DNA of 64,000 nucleotides from Marinobacterium lutimaris (GTDB lineage Bacteria > Pseudomonadota > Gammaproteobacteria > Pseudomonadales > Balneatricaceae), in the NCBI RefSeq assembly GCF_900108065.1, contig NZ_FNVQ01000001.1, positions 620,001 to 684,000 on the forward strand. Direction: 5' to 3'. The notes under the pieces are model-generated. The model was not told the origin of the DNA and ran no database searches. It worked only from the letters and a program-made list of their open reading frames with translations. Positions 62,987-64,000 of the stretch are shown here, in pieces (the stretch's first letter is position 1; each line of letters begins with the position of its first letter). Both the position numbers and the translations under genes were made by a program.

Positions 62987-64000
62987 GGTTGTTTCCTGGG
63001 TCAAATTGTCGTGAGGTAGGTGCAGGCTTGAAGGCGAGGGTAAAGCAGGTGCCTTCGCCTGGAGTGGAGCGAACGCTGATTGTCGCTCCAGCACTGCTGA
63101 GCAACTTCTTTGCGCTGAACAGGCCTATGCCATAGCCGCTACTACCGGATTTGGCATGCAGGCGCTGGTGGTTGTTGAACAGATGCTCGCACTGCTCCGC
63201 CGCGATACCTATGCCATGATCTTCCACTTCAACAAGGTCCTGTCCGTTAGCGGAGAATGAACGCAGGGTGATCGACGGAGGCTGGCCCGCCGGTGTGTAT
63301 TTGATAGCGTTGCTGATCAGGTTGACCAGCACCTGGTGCAGGGCGAATTCATTGAAATAGACCGTTTTAACCTGGCAGTCGCTGCTGATCTGGGCGCGGC
63401 TTTCTTCAATCAGTGGCGTCAGATGGATGCGCACGTTGTACAGCACCTCTTCGAGTTCAACCGGCTGCAGTGTTTCCAGCTCATGGGAAGCGCGGGAGAA
63501 GTTGAGCAGTTCGCGAATGATCTTCAGCGCGTCATCTGAGGAGCGGCGAATCCTCTCGACATACTCGCGATGGTTACTCTGGGCTTCGGGATCCTCCTGC
63601 AGCATCGCCGCGTAGGAGCTGATCACCGTGAGAGGGTTGCGCAGGTCGTGGGCGACCAGCTGGTCGTAGTTACGCAGGCTCTCGTTAGCGATCTCCAGCT
63701 GGGAGTTGCTGGTTTTCAGCTTTTCCTCCTTCAAGCGTACCGTATTGAGCACATGGTTATAGGCCATACCGACGATGCCAAGCTCGGTAAATTGGTCCGT
63801 AGGCGCCGGGCGATTGAGGTTACCGGTATCGGACTGGTACTGCATAAAAGCGATCAGTTCATATAGCTCAGACGAGGCACGGTGCTCGCTGATATTAAGA
63901 CCGACACTCTCATCCTGAGGCGAGACGCGAAACGGGTGGTAGGTGTTGATCAGGCGGAAGATCAGGTAAGCAGAACCAAACGCCCAGACAGCGGTGACCA
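62964..64000 (-). CDS. Amt-histidine-kinase fusion, N-terminus beyond window edge
   Basis: The kinase part has an H box LVAHDLRNPLTVISSYAAML, N box VNLISNAIKYTPAGQPP, G boxes VEDHGIGIAAEQ and GYGIGLFSAKKLL. The frame does not begin at the ATG at 63845. It continues to the window end, where it reads AYLIFRLINTYHPFRVSPQ and then GLNISEHRASSELYELI, which is the C-terminal tail of an ammonium transporter. The linker FTELGIVGMAYNHVLNTV corresponds to that of the Amt-GGDEF-EAL protein at 41.6-45.0 kb. It is therefore an ammonium-sensing kinase paired with the overlapping response regulator. At least 345 residues are visible. Confidence 0.9.
   Translation of the reverse strand, partial: VTAVWAFGSAYLIFRLINTYHPFRVSPQDESVGLNISEHRASSELYELIAFMQYQSDTGNLNRPAPTDQFTELGIVGMAYNHVLNTVRLKEEKLKTSNSQLEIANESLRNYDQLVAHDLRNPLTVISSYAAMLQEDPEAQSNHREYVERIRRSSDDALKIIRELLNFSRASHELETLQPVELEEVLYNVRIHLTPLIEESRAQISSDCQVKTVYFNEFALHQVLVNLISNAIKYTPAGQPPSITLRSFSANGQDLVEVEDHGIGIAAEQCEHLFNNHQRLHAKSGSSGYGIGLFSAKKLLSSAGATISVRSTPGEGTCFTLAFKPAPTSRQFDPGNNHEKRPAT

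Overview
The window is chromosomal DNA of a free-living, probably marine gammaproteobacterium. Gene content points to the Oceanospirillaceae/Marinobacterium type: a TRAP transporter, a complete mdc malonate operon, OsmF-type ABC transport, TamAB, a Pseudomonas-like REP cluster, and sigma-54/NtrC-like promoters. This placement is inferred from gene content only. There are no tRNA, rRNA, CRISPR or insertion-sequence signatures.

0-13 kb is a catabolic, partly accessory block. It carries an EthD-domain protein (cut by the left edge), an Old Yellow Enzyme reductase, a MarR regulator, a TauE/SafE exporter, a probable gene remnant and a 3-ketosteroid-dehydrogenase-like flavoprotein. A TakP-like TRAP transporter, a metallo-hydrolase with a degenerate metal site, a VOC protein, fumarylacetoacetase and maleylacetoacetate isomerase follow. 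The last three form an operon behind a promoter with two copies of an inverted-repeat operator. No homogentisate dioxygenase gene is present.

13-22 kb is the complete malonate decarboxylase locus (mdcABCDEGH, madLM), divergent from mdcR. 21.7-25.5 kb is an OsmF/YehZYXW-type ABC transporter. 25.7-30.6 kb holds nitronate monooxygenase with a divergent LysR regulator, and several housekeeping or unknown genes.

30.6-53.3 kb is a nitrogen-acquisition region. It has two glutamine-synthetase-family genes and a PuuB-like oxidase (polyamine route). It also has PuuE allantoinase, an RpiR regulator, allantoicase, and the urease genes ureABCEFG with a tiny HupE/UreJ-like protein. ureD lies alone about 12.6 kb upstream. 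Embedded in the region is a 1139-residue ammonium-transporter/PAS/GGDEF/EAL fusion with its own sigma-54 promoter. Allantoicase also has a sigma-54 promoter and an NtrC-like site.

53.5-64 kb has a second GGDEF-EAL protein, a probable Fur-controlled small RNA on the minus strand, tamAB, a small membrane protein and a NarL-type response regulator. The right-edge gene, a histidine kinase, reads back into an Amt C-terminus, so it is a second Amt sensor fusion. The most notable theme is therefore paired Amt-based ammonium sensors, one with a c-di-GMP output and one with a two-component output. They share a linker and flank the genes that release ammonium from allantoin and urea.
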